Shown here piece after piece: positions 21,722 to 28,231 of a stretch of 38,732 bases of DNA. Both the position numbers and the translations under genes were made by a program. Every line of letters begins with the position of its first letter. Position 1 is the stretch's first letter. Below the pieces are notes generated by a model. It did not search any database. It was given only the letters and a program-made list of their open reading frames with translations, and was not told the origin of the DNA. This DNA is from a virus. Location: positions 1 through 38,732 of IMG/VR virus record IMGVR_UViG_3300046517_002961; one strand, 5' to 3'.

Positions 21722-23005
21722 ATGGCCTTTGTCGTCTGGCATGTGCAAGATCCGGACGGGAAACCGATTGGCGGCGCCGTCGTCAGTGGGACATCGACCA
21801 CGATGGGCGACTGGTCGGCCGTCACGAATGCCTGCGGCGATTGCAAAACGTCACTCGGCCCGGCCATGTATACCATGACGTTTCAAGCCTATGGGTTTGT
21901 GACGCGCACGTATCCGGCGGCGATTGCCGACAGCGGCGAAATCATCACGGGCCTCGAACGCGGGGCCGCGACGTTGCCTTTTCCGCCGCCCACACGGGAT
22001 GAAGCGCTCGCCATCCGTGTGGGCTTTCAGGGCGAGACGGTGATCACGAACGAATTCGGCAGCTTCCCGGCGTTTGGCCCCGAGACGACGTCGCTATCCG
22101 ATAACGATTTGCATTCCTATTGCGCCCAGCTCGCGGCTCGAGGCTGGACGCACGGCGAGATTGCGATCAGCTGGGAATATGATGAGCCGCGATTCCTCAT
22201 GCCGGTGCCGGGACGCGATCTGACGGGCGATCTGCCCGAGCTCGCACGGCGCATCGTGATCATGTTGCAGCACTTCAAAGCCGTCTGCGTGTTTCTCGCA
22301 GGCGATGGCATGAGCGCGAAGCCGAATCCAGATGGGACGTATCCCTACAATGATCCGACTGGACACACCTATGGGTATGAGTGGCTGGGGCAAGCCTTTC
22401 CGCACATCGGGACGTATCTCAAAGAGGGCAACCCCTATGGTGATCTCACACAGTATTGTGTCTTTGTTCCCGGCTACGATGGTGTCTTCTACGGGTGGGG
22501 CATTCCCGGGGAGATTCCAGACCAGCAGCCAGATCGTGTCGTCAACTTCGGCCAATTATTTAGGTCCGTCCTTCCTGACGGCTATTTGGGCATCGAACAT
22601 TCTACGGGGAAAATTCCTGTAGGCGAAGGCGGGAGTGATTGGGCAGCGAATGGCCGGATGATGGTCTACGATGCCGTGTTGTCTGAATTCACCTGGCCGA
22701 CGACGGGGGGCCAAGTTTGGCAAGTCGTGCATCGGCTCATTCAGCCTTACAACATGCCACCCGATCAACAGGCGGCGATTGACGCAGGGCCAGGCGCACC
22801 GGGAAGCGCGCAAGAAGCACTCTACAAACAGGCCAACGACATCAATCCGCCGTTTTATCTGGGGCACGACAATCCGCGCGGCCCCATCTTCTATTGCGCC
22901 TATGAATATGCGACCTATCAGTGGACGCGCGGCCAGGTGACGGCCGAGCAAGTGCAAAACTCCCGTGATTACTTCTCGGTCATGGGCTGTCAACACGTGT
23001 GTTAG
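21722..23005 (+). CDS. Ig-like (carboxypeptidase-regulatory type) plus TIM-barrel-like protein
   Basis: Encodes 427 residues. AGGAG seven bases upstream supports the ATG. Residues 1-80 form a CarboxypepD_reg-like fold (VQDPDGKPIGGAVVSGTSTT, YTMTFQAYGFVTRTYP). The rest alternates strands and helices as in glycoside-hydrolase barrels, with acid-bearing strand ends such as EIAISWEYDEPR, VFLAGDG, FVPGYDGVFYGWG and LGIEHSTG. I cannot assign a family or confirm catalytic pairs. Position next to holin-like genes fits an endolysin or host-surface glycosidase. A fibre protein is the alternative. Confidence 0.65.
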   Translation: MAFVVWHVQDPDGKPIGGAVVSGTSTTMGDWSAVTNACGDCKTSLGPAMYTMTFQAYGFVTRTYPAAIADSGEIITGLERGAATLPFPPPTRDEALAIRVGFQGETVITNEFGSFPAFGPETTSLSDNDLHSYCAQLAARGWTHGEIAISWEYDEPRFLMPVPGRDLTGDLPELARRIVIMLQHFKAVCVFLAGDGMSAKPNPDGTYPYNDPTGHTYGYEWLGQAFPHIGTYLKEGNPYGDLTQYCVFVPGYDGVFYGWGIPGEIPDQQPDRVVNFGQLFRSVLPDGYLGIEHSTGKIPVGEGGSDWAANGRMMVYDAVLSEFTWPTTGGQVWQVVHRLIQPYNMPPDQQAAIDAGPGAPGSAQEALYKQANDINPPFYLGHDNPRGPIFYCAYEYATYQWTRGQVTAEQVQNSRDYFSVMGCQHVC

Positions 23006-23013
23006 GAGGCGAC

Positions 23014-23148
23014 ATGGCCAGTCTGAGTGAAATTCTCCAAATCATTACGCTCGTGCGCGACATCATCGCGGCGTTGAGCGCCATGGGCCTCAAGGTCAAC
23101 GGCGAAGTCCACATTGACCAGATTTTGGCGTTGATCCCGAAAGCCTGA
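23014..23148 (+). CDS. Very small helical protein before the holin-like gene
   Basis: Encodes 44 residues, MASLSEILQIITLVRDIIAA and onward to LALIPKA. GGAGG five bases before the ATG is one of the strongest ribosome sites in the window. It is amphipathic rather than a clear transmembrane helix. It may be a lysis regulator. The small size limits inference. Confidence 0.6.
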   Translation: MASLSEILQIITLVRDIIAALSAMGLKVNGEVHIDQILALIPKA

Positions 23149-23149
23149 G

Positions 23150-23416
23150 ATGCAAGCCTTTGCGACGTTCATCCGCACGGAACCCGTGCGCGCCATGGCC
23201 ATCCTGAACGCCATCATCGTGGTGGCCGTGGCCTTTGGCGCCAAGCTGACGCTGCCGCAAATCTCCGCGATTGGCGCCTTGGCGGCGGCCATCTTCGGGG
23301 TCGGCAGTCAAATCACGCGCTCGGCCGTCCAGCCGATTGCGAAGATGGAGCCCGCGCAAGCCGTGCAGGTGCTGGAGCAAGCGAAGGCTGAAGAGACGCC
23401 GCCCGCCAAGCCCTAG
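23150..23416 (+). CDS. Holin-like membrane protein
   Basis: Encodes 88 residues. Two hydrophobic helices, AMAILNAIIVVAVAFGAKL and IGALAAAIFGVGSQI, are separated by a short turn. The C-terminal tail is charged and Glu/Lys/Pro-rich. FATFIRTEPVRAM at the N-terminus resembles a common class of phage holin-like proteins. It starts two bases after the previous stop. Confidence 0.6.
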   Translation: MQAFATFIRTEPVRAMAILNAIIVVAVAFGAKLTLPQISAIGALAAAIFGVGSQITRSAVQPIAKMEPAQAVQVLEQAKAEETPPAKP

Positions 23417-23419
23417 CAC

Positions 23420-23448
23420 TTGCATCTGCCAAGCGCTTCGACTAGGCT
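23420..23448 (+). promoter_or_regulatory. Promoter with palindromic spacer (first copy)
   Basis: TTGCAT at 23420-23425, then a 17-base spacer, then TAGGCT at 23443-23448. The spacer contains GCCAAGCGCTT, with palindromic core AAGCGCTT, also present in the second promoter. Predicted transcription would start almost at the ATG at 23457. Alternatively GCCAAGC (23428-23434) and GCTTGGC (23446-23452) can form a 7-bp stem after the holin-like gene. The hexamers alone are weak. The shared layout is the stronger evidence. Confidence 0.5.
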
Positions 23449-23456
23449 TGGCGGAT

Positions 23457-23594
23457 ATGTCGAAGAACATCCACGCCCAAGCCCTTGGCCGTCTTGGCGG
23501 CAAAGTCTCGAGCCCCGCGAAGACGGCGGCCGCCCGCCGCAATGCCAGCCTGCCCCGCAAACGCAGCAAAAAGCTGAGGAAAAGGGCTGCTTGA
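23457..23594 (+). CDS. Small basic protein
   Basis: Encodes 45 residues: MSKNIHAQALGRLGGKVSSP, then AKTAAARRN, ending in an Arg/Lys tail. The LGRLGGK plus AKTAAAR pattern is common in short phage and plasmid basic proteins, which probably bind nucleic acid. It sits between the two promoters and has no obvious Shine-Dalgarno sequence, consistent with near-leaderless expression. Confidence 0.6.
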   Translation: MSKNIHAQALGRLGGKVSSPAKTAAARRNASLPRKRSKKLRKRAA

Positions 23595-23619
23595 CAAGAG
23601 CCAAGCGCTTTGCTACATT
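23591..23619 (+). promoter_or_regulatory. Sigma70-like promoter with palindromic spacer (second copy)
   Basis: Consensus TTGACA at 23591-23596, exactly 17 bases, then TACATT at 23614-23619. The spacer carries GCCAAGCGCTT (23600-23610), the 11-mer found in the first promoter. The -10 element ends six bases before the ATG at 23626, so transcription should begin on or next to the start codon. It lies at the head of the coupled early operon running to 28548. AAGCGCTT in the spacer would be well placed for a repressor. Confidence 0.75.
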
Positions 23620-23625
23620 AGGCGC

Positions 23626-23877
23626 ATGGACAACATTTCAAAGCATCTGTTCGCCACCCTCACGGCGCTGTCGCGGGCCGAAGCCGCGATGGTCGCCAAC
23701 GTTCGTCGTCGTCGCTACGCCGTCCGCCTCACGTCTGGCATCTACGCGAGCCCCAATCGCCACTGGACGCAGGACACGGCGCAGGCGCAAGTCTTCGACA
23801 TGATCACGTCCGCGAACATCTACGCCGTGAATGAGCTAGGCCTGGAACTGGACGATTTCACCGTGGAGGTGATCTAA
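23626..23877 (+). CDS. Small hypothetical protein, first gene of the early operon
   Basis: Encodes 83 residues, starting MDNISKHLFATLTALSRAEA, with a basic patch (VRRRRYAVR) and an acidic C-terminus (GLELDDFTVEVI). It has no ribosome-binding site. The promoter places the transcript start at the ATG, so it is probably translated leaderless. Next gene overlap is one base. No family recognised. Confidence 0.65.
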   Translation: MDNISKHLFATLTALSRAEAAMVANVRRRRYAVRLTSGIYASPNRHWTQDTAQAQVFDMITSANIYAVNELGLELDDFTVEVI

Positions 23878-24065
23878 TGCGCTACGCGACACAACCCGGC
23901 GCCGACATCGACGACAGCTTGAGCCGTGAACCCGAGCCCGCGAGGTGCGAAACGTGCGGCGAGGACATCGAGGGCACCGTCTATGCGCGCACGTCCGGCG
24001 GCGTGTTCGCCTTCTGCTGCGATGCCTGTTACCGCGCGTTCGTCCAGGCGCAGGAGATGAACTGA
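23877..24065 (+). CDS. Small zinc-ribbon protein
   Basis: Encodes 62 residues with CETCGEDIEG near residue 24 and FCCDACYRAF near residue 46, a treble-clef-like CxxC-CxxC arrangement. It is coupled to its neighbours by one-base overlaps. Likely a nucleic-acid-binding or host-interaction early protein. Confidence 0.7.
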   Translation: MRYATQPGADIDDSLSREPEPARCETCGEDIEGTVYARTSGGVFAFCCDACYRAFVQAQEMN

Positions 24066-24178
24066 TGTTCCGCGTGGACGGCGTGCGGATGCCGTGGCTG
24101 GATATCGTCATCATCATCGTCATGGGCCTGCTGTGCGGCGTGGCCGTGGGCCTGTGGATGCTCGCGGGGCTGCCATGA
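24065..24178 (+). CDS. Tiny single-pass membrane protein
   Basis: Encodes 37 residues: MFRVDGVRMPWLD followed by one hydrophobic helix (IVIIIVMGLLCGVAVGLWML). TGATG overlap at its start and ATGA at its end support it as a coupled gene. No function known. Confidence 0.6.
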   Translation: MFRVDGVRMPWLDIVIIIVMGLLCGVAVGLWMLAGLP

Positions 24179-24288
24179 TGCGCGCCCTGTGGTCGATGCT
24201 TCTCAGATGGATTTTCGAGCCGTCGTTCAATCCGCAGATGAGCGACGAATGGCAAAAAAACCACCTGTATACGTCGGGGAAATCATGA
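24175..24288 (+). CDS. Tiny hypothetical protein
   Basis: Encodes 37 residues (or 36 from ATG 24178), MMRALWSMLLRWIFEPSFNP then a hydrophilic tail ending YTSGKS. The N-terminus may be an amphipathic helix. The only support is exact coupling: ATGA overlaps at both ends. Confidence 0.45.
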   Translation: MMRALWSMLLRWIFEPSFNPQMSDEWQKNHLYTSGKS

Positions 24289-24425
24289 GCCAAACATTTG
24301 AAGTCATGCGAATGCTCTGCAAATGGTGCAACTCCCCTTGCTGGCTTGGTGTTAAGGCATACGCCTATGGCCTCGCGCCGGAATGCTTCGACTGCTGGCT
24401 GTCTCATCAGGAGAAGCGCAAATGA
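24285..24425 (+). CDS. Small Cys-rich protein
   Basis: Encodes 46 residues from ATG 24285, which has GGGGA five bases upstream; an ATG at 24249 is possible. MSQTFEVMRMLCKWCNSPCW followed by ECFDCW gives five Cys in a CxxC-CxxC pattern. It overlaps the exonuclease-annealase ATG as ATGA. Probably a zinc knuckle of unknown role. Confidence 0.6.
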   Translation: MSQTFEVMRMLCKWCNSPCWLGVKAYAYGLAPECFDCWLSHQEKRK

Positions 24426-25993
24426 ACGACAAGCAAATCGTCCTCGTCGACTTCAGCAGCATTGCCCATCCGATTTGGCATATGGCCGCGAGTGATCCGA
24501 ATCCGGACGCCACGTCCATCGGCATCATCGCGAAGGTGCGGGCCCTGACATCTGGCCAGCCACATGCCGCCATCTGCTTGGACAGCAAGGCGAGCTTCAG
24601 GAAGGAGCTGGATGCGACCTACAAGGCAGCGCGCGAATCAAAGCCCGCCCCGTTTTTCCATCAATGCGCACTCGCCATTGAGGCGTTGAAGGGCGACGGG
24701 TTCCCGCTGTGGGAGGCGTATGGCTTCGAGGCCGATGATGTCATCGCCAGCACCGTGCATCGCTTGCGTGACTACCCCGCTATCATGCCCGTGCTCATCG
24801 TCAGTGCCGATAAGGATTTGCTGCAGTTAGTGACGGAGCACGTCAGCGTGAAGTCGCCCGTGACTGGCAACGTGATGGACCAGGCCGCCGTGCGCGAGAA
24901 ATTCGGCGTCGATCCGCAGCAGATGGGTGACTACCTGACGCTTGTCGGGGATGCGAGCGACGGCGTTACTGGAGCAAAGGGTGTTGGCTCGAAAACGGCT
25001 GCTGCGCTGCTCAATACTTATGGCAATGTCGATGATATCTACGCAGCTATGGATATTGGGGCGGCGACGACCACGCCCGCGCAGACTAAGAACATGCAAG
25101 ACTTCCGCGAACGCCTGCCGATTGTGCGCCAGTTGATTGCCCTGCGCACTGATGCGCCTATTGACTTTGCCGCCGTGCTGAAGGACCGTCAGCCGACCGA
25201 TAGCGAGGATGAGATTATGCAGGACATCGAAGACGCGATGCCGACGATTGAGAGTGACCTCGGCTATCAATACGACGTGGCAAAAACTGCTAAAGTGGCG
25301 CGCGAAAATGGCGCGGCGTCTGGCCTCGGTCCGTTGACAGCCGTGAACATTAAGCCGCCATCCGCCACAGATTTGCGCGATTACGCATTGAAGTCGGGAG
25401 CCATCAACGTGCCGCCGGGTTCCTCAGCACAAGAGGTCATCGGTCGGCTGGTGCCAGAGCAGGAAGACACCCAACCACCGCGCATGTCGCTCGTGCCGGT
25501 CAACGGCGATTACGAACGGCAACTGGAGCCGCAGAGCATGAATCAAGCCGTTCAGTTGGCGCAATTGCTGTTCAAGGCGCGACTGTTTAGTGCCTACGGC
25601 ACGCCAGAGGCGGTATTGAGCACGGTCCTCTCAGGGCGCGAATTAGGCCTCTCCGCAATGGCCAGCCTACGGGCCTTCCACATTGTCGAAGGCAAGCCCA
25701 CGATGGCCGCTGATGCCCTGCGTGCGCTCGTGCTGAAGTCTGGGAAGGCGAAGTATTTTCGTTGCACAGAACGCACAGCGGAACGTGCGACATTTGAAAC
25801 CCAGCGCGGTGACGATCCACCGTTCTCGTTGTCGTATACCGTCGCTGAAGCCCAAGCCGCAGGCGTGGTCAAGCCCAATAGCGGATGGGTGAAACACAGT
25901 GCAGACATGTGCATCGCGCGGGCCTCGTCAAAACTGGCGCGGCTGGTTTACCCTGATGTCGTCGCGGGCCTGTATGCGCCTGAGGAATTCTGA
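24422..25993 (+). CDS. Fused FEN-type 5'-3' exonuclease and RecT-like annealase
   Basis: Encodes 523 residues from ATG 24422, with AGGAG eight bases upstream. Residues 1 to about 215 are a 5'-nuclease: VDFSS (D10), CLDS (D54), FEADD (E103-D106), SADKD (D130, D132), GDASD (D177, D180) and helix-three-turn-helix GVTGAKGVGSKTA. The metal-site acids appear intact. A linker of variable charge follows (about 250-355). Residues 365-523 match RecT-family annealases: SMNQAVQLAQLLFKARLF, GRELGLSAMASLRAFHIVEG, then YTVAEAQAAG and YPDVVAGLYAPEE. The frame is unbroken. The natural job would be resection plus strand annealing for replication or recombination. Separate proteins are the norm for such pairs. 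Confidence 0.85.
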   Translation: MNDKQIVLVDFSSIAHPIWHMAASDPNPDATSIGIIAKVRALTSGQPHAAICLDSKASFRKELDATYKAARESKPAPFFHQCALAIEALKGDGFPLWEAYGFEADDVIASTVHRLRDYPAIMPVLIVSADKDLLQLVTEHVSVKSPVTGNVMDQAAVREKFGVDPQQMGDYLTLVGDASDGVTGAKGVGSKTAAALLNTYGNVDDIYAAMDIGAATTTPAQTKNMQDFRERLPIVRQLIALRTDAPIDFAAVLKDRQPTDSEDEIMQDIEDAMPTIESDLGYQYDVAKTAKVARENGAASGLGPLTAVNIKPPSATDLRDYALKSGAINVPPGSSAQEVIGRLVPEQEDTQPPRMSLVPVNGDYERQLEPQSMNQAVQLAQLLFKARLFSAYGTPEAVLSTVLSGRELGLSAMASLRAFHIVEGKPTMAADALRALVLKSGKAKYFRCTERTAERATFETQRGDDPPFSLSYTVAEAQAAGVVKPNSGWVKHSADMCIARASSKLARLVYPDVVAGLYAPEEF

Positions 25994-26397
25994 TGACCGC
26001 TTACGAATTAGAAACGGTCGGGCTCCTGAAACGCATTGACGCCACGCTGGCGGAGTTGCTGGCGCTGTCCAAGTCGAAGCGTGCCGCAGCCCCCCTGCCA
26101 CCGGCCGCGATTGACTTGGAAGGCCCTTACGGCGATCCGATCATCAAGGCGAAGGATCCGCGCGACTGGCCCGGGCCGTCAATGAGTGGGCGTCACCTGT
26201 CCGAGTGCCCGCCGGATTACCTCGACCTGTTGGCTGCGCGCTATGACTACTTCGCCGGCAAGGAAACGGACGAGAAGAAGAAGCGGTATGCCGTCATCGA
26301 TGCCGCGAAGGCGCGGGCCTGGGCGGCACGGCTGCGGAGCGGCTATCTGCCGAAGCCCGCTGAGCCGATGGTTGAGAGCGGGGACATCAAATGGTGA
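25993..26397 (+). CDS. Conserved-looking phage protein coupled to the recombination gene
   Basis: Encodes 134 residues. Start overlaps the previous stop by one base. An N-terminal helix (ELETVGLLKRIDATLAELLA) precedes a segment with YGDPIIKAKDPRDWPGPSMS and SECPPDYLDLLAARYDYFAG, then a basic helix. I recall similar proteins beside phage recombination genes. A function as recombination or single-strand DNA partner is inferred from position only. Confidence 0.7.
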   Translation: MTAYELETVGLLKRIDATLAELLALSKSKRAAAPLPPAAIDLEGPYGDPIIKAKDPRDWPGPSMSGRHLSECPPDYLDLLAARYDYFAGKETDEKKKRYAVIDAAKARAWAARLRSGYLPKPAEPMVESGDIKW

Positions 26398-26561
26398 GGA
26401 CCGTTGACGAGTGTATTAGGCGGCTTGAACTGCTGGCCGCTGCATGGCGCACACGGGCGAGTGAGCTTGACCGCTATAGTCCTGCGGGCGTGGCCCTTCG
26501 TGAGTGCGCCTCTGATCTCGCGGATCTCGCGGACTGGTTGGCAGAAGAGACGACGCCATGA
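26394..26561 (+). CDS. Small helical protein
   Basis: Encodes 55 residues from GTG 26394, overlapping the previous stop (GTGA). RTVDECIRRLELLAAAWRTR, then LRECASDLADLADWLAEE. It shares a W-x-x-RA, then CA-D(L/V)A pattern with the N-terminus of the protein at 27036, so the two may be related. Coupled by ATGA to the next gene. Confidence 0.6.
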   Translation: MRTVDECIRRLELLAAAWRTRASELDRYSPAGVALRECASDLADLADWLAEETTP

Positions 26562-26698
26562 CGTCCTGCATTTTGTGCCAGCAGACCGGCAAGATGGTCA
26601 CGCGGGGGCCGGATGAGCAGTCCTACTGGTGCTTAAGGTGTCTCAAGGCGTGGTTTTTTGAATTCTATCAATCACTTGGTCAGCCGAGGCAAATGTGA
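26558..26698 (+). CDS. Small zinc-knuckle protein
   Basis: Encodes 46 residues: [17 protein letters not shown], then [18 protein letters not shown]. This is a CxxC-CxxC zinc site with an aromatic C-terminus. It is coupled to both neighbours. Role unknown. Confidence 0.6.
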   Translation: MTSCILCQQTGKMVTRGPDEQSYWCLRCLKAWFFEFYQSLGQPRQM

Positions 26699-27039
26699 CA
26701 ATCCTTAGAAAGCCCATTGGCGAACGCTTTTGGCCGCGCGTGGATAAATCTGGTGATTGTTGGATATGGACAGGCACTGTAAATAGCAAGGGGTATGGGA
26801 AGGTCTCTTGCGGTGGTCATCAAGGCCGAATGCTCTATACGCACCGTCTGGTGTGGGAATTCGTAAATGGGGTCATTCCAGATGGTTCGTTGGTATGTCA
26901 TCACTGTGACAATCCGCGCTGCGTCAACCCAGCACATCTCTTCCTAGGCACCCCCTTCGATAACAGCGCGGATATGCAGAGAAAGGGTCGGGCGAAATTT
27001 GGTGGCCGAAACCATGCACCGCGAGAGGCCAATCCATGA
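26695..27039 (+). CDS. HNH endonuclease, second copy type
   Basis: Encodes 114 residues from GTG 26695. [30 protein letters not shown] and the core [19 protein letters not shown] belong to the same HNH_3-like family as the gene at 19750. No C-terminal helix-turn-helix is present, so it is shorter. Base composition is visibly more AT-rich than its neighbours, suggesting recent arrival. It is threaded into a coupled operon without breaking it, overlapping both neighbours by a few bases. Confidence 0.88.
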   Translation: MTILRKPIGERFWPRVDKSGDCWIWTGTVNSKGYGKVSCGGHQGRMLYTHRLVWEFVNGVIPDGSLVCHHCDNPRCVNPAHLFLGTPFDNSADMQRKGRAKFGGRNHAPREANP

Positions 27040-27650
27040 CGGACGACGTCCGCACCCGACGACTCCGAGAGCTAGCCGAGAAGTGGCGAATGCGCGCGGA
27101 TGCTCTCTACGCGTTGATGCGAAAGTCTGAACATCCCGAAGCCGACGCATGGGCCATGTGCGCTAACGACGTGGCGGCCGTGCTGGACACCGAGGGGAAC
27201 CAACAGGCAGATGTGTCCTGTGAGGCGTGTGATGCGGGTTATCGCCTGGTGGCTGATGGCATCCATTACGACGACGCGAGAGGCGGTCAGACATGGGGCG
27301 TATGCCGAAAGGTAGTCGAGCAACTACGACAACCGCCCATGAAACCAGTCTGTCCGCTTGGTTATAACTGCTTTCCGCCACGCGTGGACACCGAGGGGGA
27401 CCGACCCTTCGAGAAACTAGCGGCGAGTCAAGTCGATCTGCCAGTCGAGGTGGCAAAGTTACTGAACGACAATCTTCGGACGCTTTACGACCGCGCGGCC
27501 ACCGAGGGGGACCGACCGGCCCAATTGCCCTGCGGGTGCTACATCGCGCAGTGTCCGACGCATCGCGGTCAAGCCGCCCCGGCCCACATCCGGATCGCGC
27601 TGGAAAGGAGGGGGGCCGACCGGCTCCCTGATCCTCCGGTGCAGCCATGA
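27036..27650 (+). CDS. Modular small-domain protein with repeated TEGDRP linkers
   Basis: Encodes 204 residues. A helical first module ([30 protein letters not shown]) is like the 55-residue protein at 26394. Next come a Cys module ([14 protein letters not shown]), a Pro/Cys segment ([13 protein letters not shown]), a charged helix ([20 protein letters not shown]) and a second Cys module ([15 protein letters not shown]). The breaks carry TEGNQQ, TEGDRP and TEGDRP, encoded by near-identical DNA (ACCGAGGGGGACCGACC at 27390 and 27501). It looks assembled from small modules. Function unknown. Confidence 0.6.
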   Translation: MTDDVRTRRLRELAEKWRMRADALYALMRKSEHPEADAWAMCANDVAAVLDTEGNQQADVSCEACDAGYRLVADGIHYDDARGGQTWGVCRKVVEQLRQPPMKPVCPLGYNCFPPRVDTEGDRPFEKLAASQVDLPVEVAKLLNDNLRTLYDRAATEGDRPAQLPCGCYIAQCPTHRGQAAPAHIRIALERRGADRLPDPPVQP

Positions 27651-27832
27651 CCGACGACGAAGCACTCTCGAAGGACGACACGTTGCAGGCGCTGAGGAAA
27701 GATGCGCTGAAGTTGAAAACAACAGTCCTGACGGTGGCAGGCAAGCGCGGACCTGTTCTAGTCGAAATGAACGACGTGCTCCAGCTTCTGACGAAATACT
27801 TTCACGGTGGCTATCCTCCGGTGCAGCCATGA
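27631..27832 (+). repeat. 20-bp direct repeat at two gene junctions
   Basis: ATCCTCCGGTGCAGCCATGA is identical at 27631-27650 and 27813-27832. In each case it ends one gene with the residues PPVQP and supplies the overlapping ATGA start of the next. The intervening 182-base unit is exactly one gene long, so it could be an insertion or duplication by recombination at this sequence. Confidence 0.85.
27647..27832 (+). CDS. Small hypothetical early protein
   Basis: Encodes 61 residues: a helical start (DEALSKDDTLQALRKDALKL) and a beta-like middle (TTVLTVAGKRGPVLVEMNDV), ending HGGYPPVQP. ATGA overlaps at both ends. It is the cassette lying between the two copies of the 20-bp repeat. Function unknown. 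Confidence 0.6.
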   Translation: MTDDEALSKDDTLQALRKDALKLKTTVLTVAGKRGPVLVEMNDVLQLLTKYFHGGYPPVQP

Positions 27833-28035
27833 GAGCCACGATTTACGTCGGCAGCAGCAAGAGCAACAACGCAGACATCGGCCGCAGCCTTGGGCTTGAG
27901 GGGGACGCCCTGGATACTTTCTGCTATGCCTGTTACGAAGTGGGGCTAGAAGTGGAAGTTGATCCGCAGACGGGCAAGGCGGAAATCATGGCCGTCGATG
28001 GGCGTGTCGTAGAACCGAATGATCTGATGCCGTAA
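27829..28035 (+). CDS. Small hypothetical early protein
   Basis: Encodes 68 residues, MRATIYVGSSKSNNADIGRS, then LDTFCYACYEVGLEVEVDP and a C-terminus resembling a short beta hairpin (GKAEIMAVDGRVV). Coupled start. No family recognised. Confidence 0.6.
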   Translation: MRATIYVGSSKSNNADIGRSLGLEGDALDTFCYACYEVGLEVEVDPQTGKAEIMAVDGRVVEPNDLMP

Positions 28036-28060
28036 ACTCGACAGCCAGGAGAGGTGAATT

Positions 28061-28231
28061 ATGCTACACGCCCTCATCCGCGCCGGTCGCTGGAGTGATC
28101 TCCCCGCAGAACCGTGGGTCCGTCCGGCCCTTCGTCTTTGGAGTGCCACATGCCTCGTTTGCGTGCTCGGCGGGATCGCCCTGACGGATATGGGCACCTT
28201 TTGGGATTTCTTCTATGCGTTCTTTTGCTAG
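28061..28231 (+). CDS. Small membrane protein overlapping the spanin-like gene
   Basis: Encodes 56 residues with a strong AGGAGAGG before the ATG. MLHALIRAGRWSDLPAEPWV precedes one hydrophobic helix (ATCLVCVLGGIALTDMG) and an aromatic C-terminus. It shares 82 bases, in another frame, with the spanin-like gene. Nested arrangements are known for lysis genes. Confidence 0.6.
   Translation: MLHALIRAGRWSDLPAEPWVRPALRLWSATCLVCVLGGIALTDMGTFWDFFYAFFC

Noticed and set aside
23428-23452. Intrinsic terminator after the holin-like gene
   Set aside because: A 7-bp stem exists, but no U-tract follows, and the same bases match a promoter layout repeated 171 bases downstream.
25484-25993. Separate RecT-like gene starting at an internal ATG of the exonuclease frame
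   Set aside because: The ATG at codon 355 has no ribosome-binding site and the frame upstream is open and continuous, so a fusion is the simpler reading. A minor internal product is not excluded.
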